A stretch of DNA of 26,101 nucleotides from NCBI GenBank assembly GCA_964633205.1, contig CAZWFN010000089.1:1-26101 (forward strand), given 5' to 3'. The notes under the pieces are model-generated. The model had not been told where the DNA came from. It saw only the letters and a program-made list of their open reading frames with translations, and made no database searches. This DNA is from CAYVQE01 sp964633205. Its GTDB lineage: Bacteria; Myxococcota; B64-G9. This document shows positions 24,013 to 26,101 of this stretch, piece by piece (the stretch's first letter is position 1; every line of letters starts with the position of its first letter). Position numbers and translations under genes: made by a program.

Positions 24013-25473
24013 ATGATGCGGTACGCTGCGAATGGTCGGTTTCTGCTCGCATGCACCATCCTGGTAGGCCTCATTGCTGCGAGCTGCGGTTGTAGTGGAG
24101 ATTCGACAGAGGCTGATGCAGGTTGCCCTCAGCCAGAAGAATACCAACGGGTTTGCATTCCAGCGGGAGACGGCACCAGCTGTAACTACATTCACTCCTT
24201 CTGCAAGGAAGGGGAATGGACATGTCGCGAGGGTGGAGTCCATCCTCCGGCCCCGCCGGAGTTCGAGGACTGGGCCTGGCGCTGCGGCTACTACCGCTGC
24301 TACGCGCAGGACATCCCGGCCGAGCCGGGCGAGGACTGGCAGGAGGCGGGCGAGTATACACCGCCCGATCCCGAGCAGCTCACGGGCGAGTGGACGCTGG
24401 TGGCCGACAGCGACGCCATCGTGGCCGAGGGCTGCGAGCGCCAGCCCTTCCAGTTCGCCGAGGGCGACAGCCTGGCGGTCGATCCGACTAACCCGGACGT
24501 GATGTACGCCGGCTTCGGGGTGGAGGAGACCCGCGGCAGCTTCTGGGTGACAGGGGTGTTCAAGTCGGTCGACGGAGGCCGCAGCTGGTTCGAGGCCCGG
24601 GCCAGGTTGGGCCTGGAAGGTTGCTGGCCCGACCCGTGGGTGGAGGCATGTAGCTATGGCACGACGGTGGTGGACCTGTACATCGACCCCGAGGACACGC
24701 AGCAGGTATTCGCCTCGACCGATGAGCGGGGGCTGTATCGCACGCGGGACGGCGGGCGGCACTGGGAGCACGTGCGCACGGTGTGCGACGGCTACGGCTA
24801 CGCCGGTCCGGTGATCCGCACGCCGGCGGGCAGCTACTTCGCGGCTTGCTACAACATGCTGTACCGCAGCCGGGACGGTGGCCAGAGCTGGCCGTGGCTG
24901 GAGCAGGTGTCACGGCTGGAGCCAGCCCGCTGGATCACGGCGCTGGCGGTTGATCCGAGCCGGCCGCAGCGGCTGTGGGTGGGCGTCGGCGGCGGGCTGC
25001 ACGGGCGGCCGGGCGAGGGATTTTTGTACCGCAGCGACGACGAGGGTGAGAGCTTCACCGAGCTGGGCCTGGAGATAGATGATTCCTGCGAAGGCCAGGG
25101 CCTGGCAGCTGCGATCGCCATCTGCGATGCGGATCCGGATCAGATGGCGGTGGCGGTGCTATACTGCGGCTTGTTCCTGAGCGACGACGGCGGCCAGAGC
25201 TGGCATAGGGCCGCCGAGCCCATGCACCTGGGTATCGTGGTCGAGGCACAATACGCTCCCGTGCCGGATCGGTGTGAGCTGCTGGTGGCCATAGATGTCG
25301 AAGACGACGGTGGAACCTGGAGCACGAACGACGGCGGCCGGACCTGGCAGCTCGAGATAGAGACCATGCTGAGCGACCTGTCTTTCAATCCATACCTGCC
25401 CCAGGTGTTGATGGGAATCAACATCTGGGATGGGTTCGACGAGGATGCATTCGAGCTATGGATGCGGCATTGA
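24013..25473 (+). CDS. lipoprotein with six Asp-box (BNR) repeats, sortilin-like beta-propeller
   Basis: Product of 486 residues from the ATG at 24013. MMRYAANGRFLLACTILVGL followed by IAASC is a lipoprotein-type signal with Cys25 as the likely lipid site. A cysteine-rich spacer (residues about 36-100) precedes a propeller with six Asp-box motifs, S-x-D-x-G-x-(S/T)-(W/F): KSVDGGRSW (184), RTRDGGRHW (243), RSRDGGQSW (285), RSDDEGESF (340), LSDDGGQSW (389) and STNDGGRTW (437). Such propellers occur in sialidases, sortilin and photosystem assembly proteins; no sialidase active-site residues are evident, so binding is more likely than hydrolysis. The ribosome site at this start is poor. An open frame extends upstream to 23860, but only the 24013 start places a signal peptide at the N-terminus. 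The 3' end overlaps the next, convergent gene by 18 bases. Confidence 0.82.
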   Translation: MMRYAANGRFLLACTILVGLIAASCGCSGDSTEADAGCPQPEEYQRVCIPAGDGTSCNYIHSFCKEGEWTCREGGVHPPAPPEFEDWAWRCGYYRCYAQDIPAEPGEDWQEAGEYTPPDPEQLTGEWTLVADSDAIVAEGCERQPFQFAEGDSLAVDPTNPDVMYAGFGVEETRGSFWVTGVFKSVDGGRSWFEARARLGLEGCWPDPWVEACSYGTTVVDLYIDPEDTQQVFASTDERGLYRTRDGGRHWEHVRTVCDGYGYAGPVIRTPAGSYFAACYNMLYRSRDGGQSWPWLEQVSRLEPARWITALAVDPSRPQRLWVGVGGGLHGRPGEGFLYRSDDEGESFTELGLEIDDSCEGQGLAAAIAICDADPDQMAVAVLYCGLFLSDDGGQSWHRAAEPMHLGIVVEAQYAPVPDRCELLVAIDVEDDGGTWSTNDGGRTWQLEIETMLSDLSFNPYLPQVLMGINIWDGFDEDAFELWMRH

Positions 25474-26101
25474 CCCGTCGCGTGGTTCGAACACCCAGGC
25501 CGGATCATCGGTTACGACCGGCTCTATCTCGAGACCCTGCTCGAGTTCAGCCAGTTCCGATGAATCGGTGTCCATGTGGTTGGCCTCGATCACTGCTTCG
25601 AACTCCGCGTTGCTCATCGAATTGAACAACCCATGGGCTGCGACAGCTGCAGCCATGTAACGGTTGATCAACCCCAAGTCGTTCGCATCGCTGAGCTGAG
25701 CGTGGAAAATACCATCGGCGAGCGGAGAATACACCCATCCCGTGCATCCCTCCTCCCCGCAGTCATCCCAGCTGCCGTAGTCATAGGCCGCGGCTCCACG
25801 AAGTTTGCCGCGGTATTGAGCCACACTGACATTTCGACCTGGCGCACCTACAGCCTCGTGAGGCACGGCAAGCCTAACCCTGGAGAAAACAGTCTGAGCG
25901 ATACCGTCCTCATCCGGATCTTCGAATGAGCTGCCAAGTCTAAAGAAGGCATTTCGGTCACCCGGATTGGCGTCGACCACCCCCGAGTCGTTCAAAGTGT
26001 CGCCGTGCAGCCAGAGAGTCCAGACAGCAGTTTCTTCCTCGTAATGGTCCGAAGCTACTCTTTCGATCCAAAGGCCGGGCCTGGCGTCGGTGGTTCTTAG
26101 G
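25456..26101 (-). CDS. partial gene of unknown function (3' part; 5' end outside the window)
   Basis: An open frame of 215 codons runs from the window edge to the TAG at 25456-25458. The visible part begins TTDARPGLWIERVASDHYEE and passes through ETAVWTLWLHGDTLNDSG, DANPGDRNAFFRLGSSFED, YDYGSWDDCGEEGCTGWVYS and DLGLINRYMAAAVAAHGLF. It is acidic, with a Cys pair (DCGEEGC), and looks like a secreted or periplasmic protein. I recognise no family. Base composition is lower in GC than most of the window, like the end of the adjoining Asp-box gene. The two genes converge and share their last 18 bases. A TTG at 25995 could be mistaken for a start, but the frame clearly continues upstream. Confidence 0.7.
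   Translation of the reverse strand, partial: LRTTDARPGLWIERVASDHYEEETAVWTLWLHGDTLNDSGVVDANPGDRNAFFRLGSSFEDPDEDGIAQTVFSRVRLAVPHEAVGAPGRNVSVAQYRGKLRGAAAYDYGSWDDCGEEGCTGWVYSPLADGIFHAQLSDANDLGLINRYMAAAVAAHGLFNSMSNAEFEAVIEANHMDTDSSELAELEQGLEIEPVVTDDPAWVFEPRDGSMPHP

Noticed and set aside
24013..25473. Sialidase
   Set aside because: Asp-boxes alone are not diagnostic; no arginine triad, FRIP-type motif or Tyr/Glu nucleophile pair was seen.

Overview
The window is very GC-rich and densely coded. Almost every gene has a purine-rich ribosome binding site. Signal peptides, lipoprotein signals, an FHA protein, a GGDEF protein and large cysteine-repeat lipoproteins are common. This mix fits a myxobacterium-like (Myxococcota / former Deltaproteobacteria) chromosome, possibly environmental. 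That is inferred from gene style only; no rRNA or other marker is present to prove it.

Layout. 1-163 holds only the leader and ribosome binding site of the first gene. 164-2888: a DUF4139 protein followed by a secreted protein with a CCCC cluster. 2905-4569 (-): a periplasmic beta-propeller plus transglutaminase protein, divergent from ssb (4784-5305, +). 5346-6578 (-): a CsgG/LpoB-like N-terminus joined to a predicted outer-membrane barrel. 6716-8047 (-): a lipoprotein with 15 cysteine repeats, a strong terminator and a sigma-54-like promoter. 8387-9744 (+): a PH-domain membrane protein overlapping a Memo-family protein. 9849-11201 (-): an FHA protein and a LolA-like protein. 11317-14551 (+): a long-form urocanase and an exported peptidase C26.

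14641-18552 looks like an accessory island. It holds two unrelated vapBC toxin-antitoxin modules with palindromic operators, G-rich and REP-like repeats, and a 2-kb two-gene cassette (polysaccharide-lyase-like secreted protein plus a small zinc-ribbon membrane protein). The cassette is bounded by nearly identical 92/95-bp repeats in opposite orientation.

18634-21143 returns to core-like genes: a diguanylate cyclase and an O-antigen ligase/polymerase with TPR. 21389-23748 carries a beta-propeller gene with an internal duplication. Next to it is a truncated paralogue, joined head-on to a truncated forward gene that may be the start of an ECF sigma factor. 24013-25473 is a six-Asp-box propeller lipoprotein. 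25456-26101 is the 3' part of an unrecognised gene that runs off the window.

The genes do not form a single pathway. The common theme is envelope and surface biology. The best candidates for something undescribed are the inverted-repeat-bounded lyase cassette, the sigma-54-controlled cysteine-repeat lipoprotein, and the rearranged propeller locus.
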